From contig NZ_JADDOL010000026.1 in NCBI RefSeq assembly GCF_016906305.1, positions 1-38,532 on the forward strand: DNA of 38,532 nucleotides, in the 5' to 3' direction. The notes below the pieces were generated by a model. That model saw only the letters and a list, made by a program, of their open reading frames with translations. It was not told the origin of the DNA and did not search any database. The first letter of the stretch is position 1, and each line of letters opens with the position of its first letter. The position numbers were made by a program, and so were the translations under genes. Source of the DNA: Alloalcanivorax marinus (GTDB taxonomy: Bacteria > Pseudomonadota > Gammaproteobacteria > Pseudomonadales > Alcanivoracaceae). Positions 17,260-26,003 of this stretch are shown here, one piece after another.

Positions 17260-17889
17260 GTGCGACTTCTCCGAGTGGGCCGTTTGAGCGCAACGGCACT
17301 TTATTATCGAATTCGCCCGGTACAGGCGTTCACATTCAGGCGGCGCAGTATGCGCTACCGAAATTGCACGAAACACTGTGTTACGCCACATTTCGTGCAC
17401 TTTTGTTAACCAATTCCGGTAGACAAACCTTTTTACTGATTCTGCTTTTATACGTTAATAATTAAGTATCGTTTTCGGCACGCCGGTCCTATCTACCCCC
17501 AGCGGAAAGCCCGCCGGACGCGGCCTGCAAGGGCTCCGGCCCAGTCTCCTGCGGCTCGCCGACCTTCACTTGATTGTGAAGAACCGTCACCCTTCGTTAA
17601 ACATAAAGATTGTAAAAATACAGTGAAGAAAGGAACCGGCCGTCTGTTGTCAAGCGCTTCCGCGAGGACAAGCGTTAACCAACGAAACCACGCACACGGT
17701 GCCGGGCCCGGCCTCAGCTATGAACCCGACGTCATAAGACTTTCGGATAGTTTCCGGGCACAACGCTTTTCTCCTCAAGAGCCGGTTCGGTATAACGCTT
17801 GGGTAACGTCACTTCCCGTAATAGGATCCGCACTTCATAACCGCGGCCAATAAAAGCAAGAAGCACCCAATAAGAAGAGAGGAAGGTTT
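17260..17889. other. 630-bp divergent intergenic region (porin / OFA transporter)
   Basis: No gene is supported; small open frames on both strands lack ribosome sites. It carries the inverted repeat at 17366-17398, an AT-rich patch at 17400-17470 on the porin side and another at 17595-17630 on the transporter side, where promoters are likely. No convincing -35/-10 pair could be fixed. Confidence 0.45.
17366..17398. promoter_or_regulatory. Candidate operator: GCACGAAA ... TTTCGTGC inverted repeat
   Basis: Exact 8-bp arms are separated by 17 bases, with inner GTG/CAC bases extending the dyad, about 107 bases upstream of the porin start. Two half-sites spaced by about two helical turns suit a dimeric regulator. 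The regulator is unknown. Confidence 0.45.
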
Positions 17890-19536
17890 ATGGACGGCAT
17901 TACCGACGGCGCCCGCTCCTCGGGCTCCAATCCGGGCATCCTGTCCCGCGAGCGCACCATCGCGGGCCCCCACTTCAACCGCTGGCTGGTGCCCACCGCG
18001 GCGCTGGCCATCCACCTGTGTATCGGCATGGCCTACGGCTTCTCGGTGTTCTGGCTGCCGATGAGCAATGAGATCGCCAACCCGCCGGCCAGCTGCGGCG
18101 ACATCGGCCTGATGCAGGCCCTGTTCACCACCACCTGCAACTGGTCCGTATCCCACGTGACCTATGTGTTCGGCATCTTCATCGCCATGCTGGGCGTATC
18201 GGCGGCCATCTGGGGCGCCTGGCTGGAGCACGCCGGGCCCCGCAAGGCCGGGTTCATCGCCGCCCTGTGCTGGGGCGGCGGCATGATCGTCGGCGGCATC
18301 GGCGTGATGATGCATCAGCTGTGGCTGGTGTATCTGGGCGCCGGGGTGCTGGGCGGCGTGGGCCAGGGCCTGGGCTACATCACCCCGGTATCGACCCTGA
18401 TCAAGTGGTTCCCGGACCGGCGCGGCATGGCCACCGGCTTCGCGATCATGGGCTACGGCGGCGGCGCCATGATCGGCGCGCCGCTGGCGGTGGCGCTGAT
18501 GAGCCACTTCTCCGCCGACGGCGGCACCGGCGTGGCGCGCACTCTGATCACCATGGGCGTGATCTATGCCATCGTGATGAGCTGCGGCGCGTTCGGGTTC
18601 CGGGTGCCGCCCAACGGCTGGAAGCCGCGCGGCTGGCAGCCCAAGGAAGAAAACGGCAGCGCCATGATCACCGCCGGCCACGTGCACCTGAACCGGGCCT
18701 GGAAGACCCGGCAGTTCTGGCTGATCTGGGCGGTGCTGTTCCTCAACGTGACCGCCGGCATCGCGGTGATTTCCATGGCCAGCCCCATGCTGCAGGAAGT
18801 GTTCGGCGGCATCCTGGTGGGCGTGGATGACCCCAACGCCACTCTCACCGAGGCGCAGCTGGCGGCGGTGGCCGCGGCGGCGGCGGGCCTGGTGGGGCTG
18901 ATCAGTCTGTTCAACAGCCTGGGCCGGCTGTTCTGGGCGTCGCTGTCCGACAAGATCGGCCGCAAGAACACCTACTACTGCTTCTTCGTGATCGGCATCG
19001 TGGTCTACAGCCTGCTGCCCACCTGGGGCCACCTGGGCATGGCCGGGCTGTTCGTGATTTCCATCTGCGTGATTCTGAGCATGTACGGCGGCGGCTTCGC
19101 CACCGTGCCCGCCTACCTGGCGGACATCTTCGGCACCCAGATGGTGGGCGCCATCCACGGCCGCCTGCTCACCGCCTGGAGCGCCGCCGGTCTGGTCGGG
19201 CCGCTGATCATCGGCGCCCTGCGCGACGCCCAGCTGTCCGCCGGCATCGACCAGGCCCTGGTCTACGACCGCACCCTCTACATCATGGCCGGGCTGCTGT
19301 TCGTGGGGCTGATCTGCAACGCCCTGGTGCGGCCGGTGCACGAAAACCACCACATGAGCGAAGAGGAAGTGGCCCGCGAGCGGGCTCTGCAGCACGACAG
19401 CGGCGTGGCCGCCAACGCCGACACCGCCGCGCGCGGCCGCTTTGGTCTGGGTGGCGTGCTGTGCTGGCTGGGCGTGGGCGTGCCCTTCCTGATCGGCCTG
19501 TACATCGCCATCGCCAAGGCGGCGGCGTTGTTCTGA
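17890..19536 (+). CDS. OFA-family major facilitator transporter (formate/oxalate type)
   Basis: This 548-aa protein has about 12 hydrophobic segments; the first begins near residue 35 (ALAIHLCIGMAYGFSVFWLP). The loop GRKNTYY between the halves and the MFS motif around WFPDRRGMATGFAIMGYGGGA are typical of oxalate/formate antiporter relatives. The C-terminal end adds another hydrophobic helix (GGVLCWLGVGVPFLIGLYIAIA). GAGGAAGG precedes the ATG. It converges with the regulator gene and is one gene away from the formate dehydrogenase operon, which suggests it moves formate or a related C1-C2 carboxylate. Substrate is inferred from context. Confidence 0.8.
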   Translation: MDGITDGARSSGSNPGILSRERTIAGPHFNRWLVPTAALAIHLCIGMAYGFSVFWLPMSNEIANPPASCGDIGLMQALFTTTCNWSVSHVTYVFGIFIAMLGVSAAIWGAWLEHAGPRKAGFIAALCWGGGMIVGGIGVMMHQLWLVYLGAGVLGGVGQGLGYITPVSTLIKWFPDRRGMATGFAIMGYGGGAMIGAPLAVALMSHFSADGGTGVARTLITMGVIYAIVMSCGAFGFRVPPNGWKPRGWQPKEENGSAMITAGHVHLNRAWKTRQFWLIWAVLFLNVTAGIAVISMASPMLQEVFGGILVGVDDPNATLTEAQLAAVAAAAAGLVGLISLFNSLGRLFWASLSDKIGRKNTYYCFFVIGIVVYSLLPTWGHLGMAGLFVISICVILSMYGGGFATVPAYLADIFGTQMVGAIHGRLLTAWSAAGLVGPLIIGALRDAQLSAGIDQALVYDRTLYIMAGLLFVGLICNALVRPVHENHHMSEEEVARERALQHDSGVAANADTAARGRFGLGGVLCWLGVGVPFLIGLYIAIAKAAALF

Positions 19537-19560
19537 GCCGGGCCCGGGCCGGGCGGCCGC

Positions 19561-20646
19561 TCAGGAGGCCCGGTCGCTGGCCAGCAACTGGGCGAAGGTG
19601 CACACCTCGCCGCAGCGGTCCGGTGCGTAGCCGGGCAGCCGCTCGATTTCGGCGAGAAACTCCGGCGCCCGCATCAGGGCCAGCAGCTGCTTCATGTTGC
19701 CCTGGTCCAGGGAGTCCTTATGGCAAACCAGCAGATAGTGCTCGGTGGCCAGGTCGATGAAGTCGAGCCCGAACTGGCGCGCCGCCGCTTCCACGCCGAA
19801 GCCGGCGTCGGCCATGCCGGCGGCCACGTAGGCGGCCACCGCGGTGTGGGTGAACTCCTCCTGGTCGGCGCCCTGGATGCGCCCGGCGTCGATGCCCTCC
19901 TCCTCCAGCAGCAGATTGAACAGGATGCGCGTGCCGGCGTGCCGGTCCCGGTTGATAAAGCGCACGTCCGGGCGCGTCAGGTCCGCCAGCCCGCGTACCC
20001 GGGCCCGGGTCTCGGCGCGCAGGATCAGGCCCTGCTCGCGGGTGACGAAGCGGATCACCCGCAGGTCGTTCAGATTCATCCGCTCCCGGTACAGCGCCAT
20101 CACCCGGTCCGCCAGGCGCGGACTGGCGGGAAAGTGGAAGCTGGCCAGATCGGACTCACCCCGGGCCAGGATGCTCAGGGCGTTGCCCGGATTGGTGTAC
20201 TGCAGATCCAGCTCCACCCAGTCGGAGAATTCCGGCAGCAGCGCCACCGCGTAGCCGTGGCTGGCGTGCAGACGCAGCACCGGGTGCTCGCCGGCCAGCA
20301 ACTGCTGCAGCTGGGTATTCAGCTCCGAGGCCATGCTGTCGATCTGCGGCCCGAGCCGCGCCTTGAGCCGCTGCTCGGACCACAGCAGCGCCTCGCCCAG
20401 GGGCGACAGGGTGGTGCCGTGGCCCTTGCGCATGTCCACCAGGGGCGCGCCGAAGAAGTCGGCGCCACGGTTCAGCAGGTTCCAGGCGTGCCGGTAGGAG
20501 ATGCCGGCCTCCGCCGAGGCGGCGGTGAGCTTGCCGGCGTCGCGGATGCCCTTGAGCAGTCGGAAGATCACCGGATCGAACAGTTCACCCTCTTCACTGC
20601 GGAACACCCAGGCCGGGGCGATGTGGAGTTTCTTCTTGATGGTCAT
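19561..20646 (-). CDS. ModE-type HTH regulator with substrate-binding domain (FdsR-like)
   Basis: This 361-aa protein has an N-terminal winged helix of the ModE/LysR kind (about residues 20-90, LLKGIRDAGKLTAASAEAGISYRHAWNLL). A periplasmic-binding-protein-like sensor domain follows (about 125-330, with HASHGYAVALLPEF and DRHAGTRILFNLLLEEEGID). Such proteins are found next to fds-type formate dehydrogenase operons, where they are called FdsR. It is divergent from fdsG across 120 bases, the classic position for a regulator of that operon. Ligand could be formate, molybdate or an intermediate; not decidable here. Confidence 0.8.
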   Translation of the reverse strand: MTIKKKLHIAPAWVFRSEEGELFDPVIFRLLKGIRDAGKLTAASAEAGISYRHAWNLLNRGADFFGAPLVDMRKGHGTTLSPLGEALLWSEQRLKARLGPQIDSMASELNTQLQQLLAGEHPVLRLHASHGYAVALLPEFSDWVELDLQYTNPGNALSILARGESDLASFHFPASPRLADRVMALYRERMNLNDLRVIRFVTREQGLILRAETRARVRGLADLTRPDVRFINRDRHAGTRILFNLLLEEEGIDAGRIQGADQEEFTHTAVAAYVAAGMADAGFGVEAAARQFGLDFIDLATEHYLLVCHKDSLDQGNMKQLLALMRAPEFLAEIERLPGYAPDRCGEVCTFAQLLASDRAS

Positions 20647-20766
20647 CGTTTAGGCATTGCCCTTCATATTCATATGGGTATTGGGCGGTGATACCTTTCC
20701 CGGAAACGCGGTAAACAGGCTGTGCAAGCCGGTTGACCGACAAAACAATTAGGATTGGTTATTCAT
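20647..20766. promoter_or_regulatory. Divergent regulatory region of fdsG and its regulator
   Basis: The decamer TATTCATATG occurs twice, at 20667-20676 near the regulator gene and at 20760-20769 overlapping the fdsG ATG. CATATG is palindromic, so these may be operator half-sites. TTGACC at about 20731-20736 is a possible -35 box for fdsG, without a clear -10. Confidence 0.4.
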
Positions 20767-21291
20767 ATGTATAAGCACAATAACCAGGGTGGGCAGGCGC
20801 TGTCCACCGCGCTTTCACCGGCGCAGCAGGCGATTCAGGACGAGGTGGACGCCCTCAAGCACAAGCCCGGCGCCATGCTGCCGATCCTGCATGCGATCCA
20901 GGACCGGTTCGGCTACATCCCCGACGAGGCGGTGCCGATCATCGCCGAGACCCTGCGCCACACCCGCGCCGAAGTGCACGGCATCATCAGCTTCTACCAC
21001 CACTTCCGCACCCGGCCGGCGGGCCGTCATGTGGTGCAGATCTGCCGCGCCGAGGCCTGCCAGGCGGTGGGCGGCAGGCAGCTGGAGCAGCACGCCAAGA
21101 GCGCCCTGGGCGTGGACTACCACGGCACCACCCTGGACCGGCAGTTCACCCTGGAGCCGGTCTATTGCCTGGGCAACTGCGCCTGCGGGCCGTCCATCCG
21201 GGTGGGCGACGAGATTCACGGGCGGGTCGATCCGGCGCGCTTCGATGCCCTGGTGGACGACCTGTCCGCCACCGTGGTGGAGGTGAAGTGA
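20767..21291 (+). CDS. fdsG: NAD-dependent formate dehydrogenase gamma subunit
   Basis: This 174-aa protein is NuoE-like and binds one [2Fe-2S] cluster. The ligands are C-x4-C in QICRAEACQ and C-x3-C in YCLGNCACGPS. It contacts FdsB in the cytosolic NAD-reducing formate dehydrogenase. The ATG at 20767 is preferred over the TTG at 20755, which would sit directly on the AGGA ribosome site. The stop overlaps the fdsB start by one base. Confidence 0.9.
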   Translation: MYKHNNQGGQALSTALSPAQQAIQDEVDALKHKPGAMLPILHAIQDRFGYIPDEAVPIIAETLRHTRAEVHGIISFYHHFRTRPAGRHVVQICRAEACQAVGGRQLEQHAKSALGVDYHGTTLDRQFTLEPVYCLGNCACGPSIRVGDEIHGRVDPARFDALVDDLSATVVEVK

Positions 21292-22847
21292 TGAGCGTGA
21301 CCGTTTATGTGCCCGCCGACACCACCGCCCGCGCCCTGGGCGCCGACCGGGTGGCCGATGCCCTGCGCCAGGCCGCCGCCGAGCGGGGCCTGGACCTGAC
21401 GCTGATCCGCAACGGCTCCCGGGGTCTGTTCTGGCTGGAGCCGCTGGTGGAAGTGGCCACGCCGGAAGGCCGCGTGGCCTACGGCCCGGTGACGCCCGAG
21501 GCGGTGCCGGCGCTGGTGGAAGCCGGCCTGTTCGACGGCGGCCAGGACCACGATCTGGCCCTGGGCCTTACCGAGGACATCCCCTACCTGAAGAACCAGC
21601 AGCGTCTGACTTTCTCGCGCATCGGCATCACCGACCCGCTGTCCCTGGACGACTACACCGGGCTGCGCGGCTTCGAGGGTCTCAGGAAGGCGCTCACCCT
21701 GGACGGTCAGGGCATCATCGACGAGGTCAAAGCCTCCGGCCTGCGCGGCCGGGGCGGCGCCGCCTTCCCCACCGCCATCAAATGGCAGACGGTGCACGAC
21801 GAACCGCCGGGCCAGAAGTACATCGTCTGCAACGCGGACGAGGGCGACTCCGGTACCTTCGCCGACCGGCTGGTGATGGAGTGCGACCCGTACATGCTGA
21901 TCGAGGGCATGACCATCGCCGGCCTGGCGGTGGGCGCCACCCAGGGCTACATCTATCTCCGCTCGGAGTACCCGCTGGCGCAGAAAATCTTCAATGAAGC
22001 CCTGGCGCGCGCCTACCAGGCGGGCTATCTGGGCGAGGACATTCTCGGCAGCGGTAAGCACTTCGATCTGGAAGTGCGGCTGGGCGCCGGCGCCTACATC
22101 TGCGGCGAGGAAACCTCCCTGCTGGACAGCCTGGAAGGCAAGCGCGGCCAGGTGCGCGCCAAGCCGCCGCTGCCCGCCATTCAGGGCCTGTTCGGCCGGC
22201 CCACGGTGGTCAACAACGTGCTGTCCCTGGCGGCGGTGCCGTTCATCCTCGACCAGGGCGGCCAGGCCTACGCCGATTACGGCCTGGGCCGCTCCCGGGG
22301 CACCCTGGCCATTCAACTGGCCGGCAACGTGAAGCGCGGCGGCCTGGTGGAACTGGCGTTCGGCACCACCCTGCGGGCGCTGATGGAGGACTTCGGCGGC
22401 GGCACCCTGAGTGGCCGGCCACTGAAGGCGGTGCAGGTGGGCGGCCCCCTGGGCGCCTACCTGCCCGAGAGCCAGTGGGACAGCCCCATGGATTATGAAG
22501 CCTTCGCCGCCTTCGGTGGCGTGGTGGGCCACGGTGGCGTGGTGATGTTCGACGACAGCGTGGACATGGGCGAGCAGGCCCGCTTCGCCATGGAATTCTG
22601 CACCGTGGAGTCCTGCGGCAAGTGCACGCCCTGCCGCATCGGCTCGGTGCGCGGCGTGGAGGTGATCGACCGCATCCGCGCCGGTGAAAACCAGGACGCC
22701 AATCTCGAACTGCTTTCCGAGCTCTGCGACACCATGGTGGACGGTTCCCTGTGCGCCATGGGCGGCATGACGCCGTTCCCGGTACAGAGCGTACTCAAAC
22801 ATTTCCCGGACGACCTGACCCGATCCCGTGGAGGTTCGCCATGCTGA
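21291..22847 (+). CDS. fdsB: NAD-dependent formate dehydrogenase beta subunit
   Basis: This 518-aa protein is NuoF-like, with an N-terminal thioredoxin-like extension. It has NADH/FMN-binding signatures GRGGAAFPTAIKW and GAGAYICGEETSLLDSLEG, and the [4Fe-4S] motif ESCGKCTPCRIG near the C-terminus. It passes electrons from formate to NAD+. The ATG at 21291 (preceded by GGAGGTGA) overlaps the fdsG stop. The end overlaps the fdsA start by seven bases. Confidence 0.92.
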   Translation: MSVTVYVPADTTARALGADRVADALRQAAAERGLDLTLIRNGSRGLFWLEPLVEVATPEGRVAYGPVTPEAVPALVEAGLFDGGQDHDLALGLTEDIPYLKNQQRLTFSRIGITDPLSLDDYTGLRGFEGLRKALTLDGQGIIDEVKASGLRGRGGAAFPTAIKWQTVHDEPPGQKYIVCNADEGDSGTFADRLVMECDPYMLIEGMTIAGLAVGATQGYIYLRSEYPLAQKIFNEALARAYQAGYLGEDILGSGKHFDLEVRLGAGAYICGEETSLLDSLEGKRGQVRAKPPLPAIQGLFGRPTVVNNVLSLAAVPFILDQGGQAYADYGLGRSRGTLAIQLAGNVKRGGLVELAFGTTLRALMEDFGGGTLSGRPLKAVQVGGPLGAYLPESQWDSPMDYEAFAAFGGVVGHGGVVMFDDSVDMGEQARFAMEFCTVESCGKCTPCRIGSVRGVEVIDRIRAGENQDANLELLSELCDTMVDGSLCAMGGMTPFPVQSVLKHFPDDLTRSRGGSPC

Positions 22848-25738
22848 ATTATTACGATCCCCGGAAGGACGCCTTTTCCCGTGACCTGGGCACCCCCGCC
22901 CGGCTCTCCGAACAACAGGTGGCGCTGACCATCGACGGCCTGGAGATCAGCGTGCCGGAAGGCACCTCGGTGATGCGCGCCGCCGCCCTGGCCGGCATCA
23001 CCATCCCCAAGCTGTGCGCCACGGATAACCTGGAAGCGTTCGGCTCCTGCCGCCTGTGCGCGGTGCAGATCGAGGGCCGGCGCGGTTACCCGGCGTCCTG
23101 CACCACGCCGGTGGCGGAAGGCATGGCGGTGACCACCCAGAACGGCAAGCTGGCCAAGCTGCGCCGCAACATCATGGAGCTGTACATCTCCGACCACCCG
23201 CTGGACTGCCTGACCTGCCCGGCCAACGGTGACTGCGAGCTGCAGGACATGGCCGGCGCGGTGGGCCTGCGCGAGGTGCGCTACGGCTTCGAAGGCGCCA
23301 ACCATCTGGACGCGCCCACCGACGACTCCAACCCCTATTTCAGCTTCGACGCCAGCAAGTGCATCGTCTGCTCGCGCTGCGTACGCGCCTGCGAGGAAGT
23401 ACAAGGCACCTTCGCCCTGACCATCGACGGCCGCGGCTTCGACTCCAAGGTGGCCGCCGGGCAGGACGAGGACTTCATGGACTCCGAGTGCGTGTCCTGC
23501 GGCGCCTGCGTGCAGGCCTGCCCCACCTCCACGCTGATGGAGAAAAGCGTCATCGACCAGGGCGTGCCGGAGCACAGCGTGGTCACCACCTGCGCCTACT
23601 GCGGCGTGGGCTGCTCGTTCAAGGCGGAGATGAAAGGCGACCAGTTGGTGCGCATGGTGCCCTACAAGGGCGGCGACGCGAACCACGGCCACTCCTGCGT
23701 GAAAGGCCGCTTCGCGTTCGGCTACGCCACCCACAAGGACCGCATCAAGACACCGATGATCCGCGACTCCATCGACGAGCCGTGGCGGGAAGTGTCCTGG
23801 GAGGAAGCGATCCAATTCTCCGCCCGGCGCCTCAAGGAGATCCAGGCCAGGTACGGCCGGGAAAGCATCGGCGGCATCACCTCCTCGCGCTGCACCAACG
23901 AGGAAACCTACCTGGTGCAGAAGCTGATCCGCGCCGCCTTCGGCAACAACAACACCGACACCTGCGCACGAGTGTGCCATTCGCCCACCGGCTTCGGCCT
24001 GAAAACCACCCTGGGCGAATCCGCCGGCACCCAGACCTTCGATTCGGTGATGAAGGCGGACACCATTCTGGTGATTGGCGCCAACCCCACCGACGCGCAC
24101 CCGGTGTTCGGCTCGCAGATGCGCCGCCGGCTGCGCCAGGGCGCCACCCTGATCGTCGCCGACCCGCGCCGCATCGACCTGCTGAAAACACCCCATGGCG
24201 GGCGCATGCTGCACCTGCCGCTGCGCCCGGGCACCAACGTGGCGCTGATCAATTCCCTGGCCCACGTGGTGGTGTCCGAGGGGCTGGAAGACCAGGCCTT
24301 TATCGACGCGCGCTGCGAATCCGGCGCCTACCAGGCCTGGCGCGCGTTCATTCTGGAAGAGCGCAACTCGCCGGAGGCCCTGGAAGCGGTCACCGGCGTG
24401 CCCGCCGATAAAGTCCGCGAGGCCGCCCGCGCCTACGCCGAGGTGCACAACGGCGCCATCTACTACGGCCTGGGCGTCACCGAGCACAGCCAGGGTTCCA
24501 CCATGGTGATGGGCATCGCCAACCTGGCCATGGCCACCGGCAACATCGGCCGCGAAGGCGTGGGCGTGAACCCGCTGCGTGGCCAGAACAACGTGCAGGG
24601 CTCCTGCGACATGGGCTCCTTCCCCCACGAACTGCCCGGCTACCAGCACGTGGCCGACCCGGCGGTGCGCGACCGCTTCGAAGCGGTGTGGAAAGTGAAG
24701 ATCGACGACGAGCCGGGCCTGCGCATTCCCAACATGTTCGACTCGGCCATCGCCGGCACCTTCAAGGCGCTGTACGTGCAGGGCGAGGACATCGCCCAGT
24801 CCGACCCCAACACCCAGCATGTACAGGCGGCGCTGACCAGCCTGGACTGCCTGATCGTGCAGGACATCTTCCTCAACGAAACCGCCAAGTACGCCCATGT
24901 GCTACTGCCGGGCTCCACCTTCCTGGAGAAGAACGGCACCTTCACCAACGCGGAACGGCGCATCAACCGGGTGCGCAAGGTGATGCCGCCGGTGGCCGGC
25001 AAGGAAGACTGGGAAGTGACCCAGGACCTGGCCAACGCCCTGGGCTACCCGATGAACTACTCGCACCCGTCCGAGATCATGGACGAGATCGCCCTGCTCA
25101 CCCCCACCTTCACCGGCGTCAGCTACGCCAAGCTGGAAGAGCACGGCAGCATCCAGTGGCCCTGTAACGAGAGCCACCCGGACGGCACCCCCACCATGCA
25201 CGAGGTGGACTTCCCCATCGGCAAGGGCCACTTCGCGGTCACCGAGTACGTGCCCACCGAGGAACGCACCACCCGGCGCTTCCCGCTGCTGCTCACCACC
25301 GGCCGCATTCTCAGCCAGTACAACGTGGGCGCGCAGACCCGGCGCACCGCCAACAGCCAGTGGCACGACGAGGACGTGCTGGAGATCCATCCCAGCGACG
25401 CCGAGCTGCGCGGCATTCGCGACGGCGACTGGCTGGGCGTGTCCAGCCGCGTGGGCCACACCGTGCTGCGCTGCCGCATCAGCGACCGCATGCAGCCCGG
25501 CGTGGTCTACACCACCTTCCACCATCCCGGCAGCGGCGCCAACGTGATCACCACGGACAGCTCCGACTGGGCCACCAACTGCCCCGAGTACAAGGTCACG
25601 GCGGTGCAGGTGGAGAAGGTGTCCCAGCCGTCCCAATGGCAGCAACACTTCCAGGACTTCGACCGTCGCCAGAAGGACTACCTGGAAAACGCCGGGGCCG
25701 ACGCCACCGTCAACGAACCGGCGCCGATGGGTAAGTGA
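22841..25738 (+). CDS. fdsA: NAD-dependent formate dehydrogenase alpha subunit, molybdenum/tungsten enzyme
   Basis: This 965-aa catalytic subunit oxidises formate to CO2. In order: a plant-type [2Fe-2S] domain (residues about 25-100, CATDNLEAFGSCRLC), a His/Cys [4Fe-4S] segment (DHPLDCLTCPANGDCELQD), two ferredoxin-like [4Fe-4S] motifs (CIVCSRCVRACEE; CVSCGACVQACPTS), an N-terminal [4Fe-4S] of the Mo domain (CAYCGVGCSF), and the bis-MGD domain. The active-site residue is Cys379 in TCARVCHSPTG, not selenocysteine. GGAGG precedes the ATG at 22841. Typical length for the family is about 950-985. Confidence 0.93.
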   Translation: MLNYYDPRKDAFSRDLGTPARLSEQQVALTIDGLEISVPEGTSVMRAAALAGITIPKLCATDNLEAFGSCRLCAVQIEGRRGYPASCTTPVAEGMAVTTQNGKLAKLRRNIMELYISDHPLDCLTCPANGDCELQDMAGAVGLREVRYGFEGANHLDAPTDDSNPYFSFDASKCIVCSRCVRACEEVQGTFALTIDGRGFDSKVAAGQDEDFMDSECVSCGACVQACPTSTLMEKSVIDQGVPEHSVVTTCAYCGVGCSFKAEMKGDQLVRMVPYKGGDANHGHSCVKGRFAFGYATHKDRIKTPMIRDSIDEPWREVSWEEAIQFSARRLKEIQARYGRESIGGITSSRCTNEETYLVQKLIRAAFGNNNTDTCARVCHSPTGFGLKTTLGESAGTQTFDSVMKADTILVIGANPTDAHPVFGSQMRRRLRQGATLIVADPRRIDLLKTPHGGRMLHLPLRPGTNVALINSLAHVVVSEGLEDQAFIDARCESGAYQAWRAFILEERNSPEALEAVTGVPADKVREAARAYAEVHNGAIYYGLGVTEHSQGSTMVMGIANLAMATGNIGREGVGVNPLRGQNNVQGSCDMGSFPHELPGYQHVADPAVRDRFEAVWKVKIDDEPGLRIPNMFDSAIAGTFKALYVQGEDIAQSDPNTQHVQAALTSLDCLIVQDIFLNETAKYAHVLLPGSTFLEKNGTFTNAERRINRVRKVMPPVAGKEDWEVTQDLANALGYPMNYSHPSEIMDEIALLTPTFTGVSYAKLEEHGSIQWPCNESHPDGTPTMHEVDFPIGKGHFAVTEYVPTEERTTRRFPLLLTTGRILSQYNVGAQTRRTANSQWHDEDVLEIHPSDAELRGIRDGDWLGVSSRVGHTVLRCRISDRMQPGVVYTTFHHPGSGANVITTDSSDWATNCPEYKVTAVQVEKVSQPSQWQQHFQDFDRRQKDYLENAGADATVNEPAPMGK

Positions 25739-25748
25739 GGACACAGCG

Positions 25749-25982
25749 ATGAGCGGACAGGGTCTCGAGCAACTGGTGAAGATGGTCAATCAGATCAGCG
25801 CCAATATGCACGGCGCCACCGACGAACAGGCCGCCGAGAAGGTGGCCACGCACCTGCAGAAGTTCTGGGCGCGCAGCATGAAGGCGCAGATCCTCGCCTA
25901 TGCGGACGACGGCGGCGAGGACCTGACGCCGATTTCGCGGCAAGCGGTGGAGAAGCTGAGGGAAGTGCGCGCCGCCGGGTGA
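25749..25982 (+). CDS. fdsD: Formate dehydrogenase delta subunit
   Basis: This 77-aa protein is of the FdsD type (NQISANMHGATDEQAAEKVATHLQKFWARSMKAQILAYADDGG). It is a small accessory subunit that closes fds operons. It starts ten bases after fdsA. In Cupriavidus-type operons fdsC (FdhD-like sulfurtransferase) sits between fdsA and fdsD; here it is missing. Confidence 0.88.
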   Translation: MSGQGLEQLVKMVNQISANMHGATDEQAAEKVATHLQKFWARSMKAQILAYADDGGEDLTPISRQAVEKLREVRAAG

Positions 25983-25996
25983 AAGCCGCTCCTACA
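25983..25996. repeat. REP-like fragment
   Basis: AGCCGCTCCTACAG is the complement of the TGTAGGAGCGG core of the common REP element, a form of which is also seen at 31355-31377. It sits between the convergent fdsD and ubiI genes. Confidence 0.4.
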
Positions 25997-26003
25997 GTCG
26001 CAT

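Noticed and set aside
17809-19395. 528-aa minus-strand open frame opposite the OFA transporter
   Set aside because: His/Gln/Ala-rich shadow; the plus strand has clear transmembrane segments.
22493-24898. 801-aa minus-strand open frame across fdsB/fdsA
   Set aside because: Low-complexity antisense shadow of the formate dehydrogenase genes.
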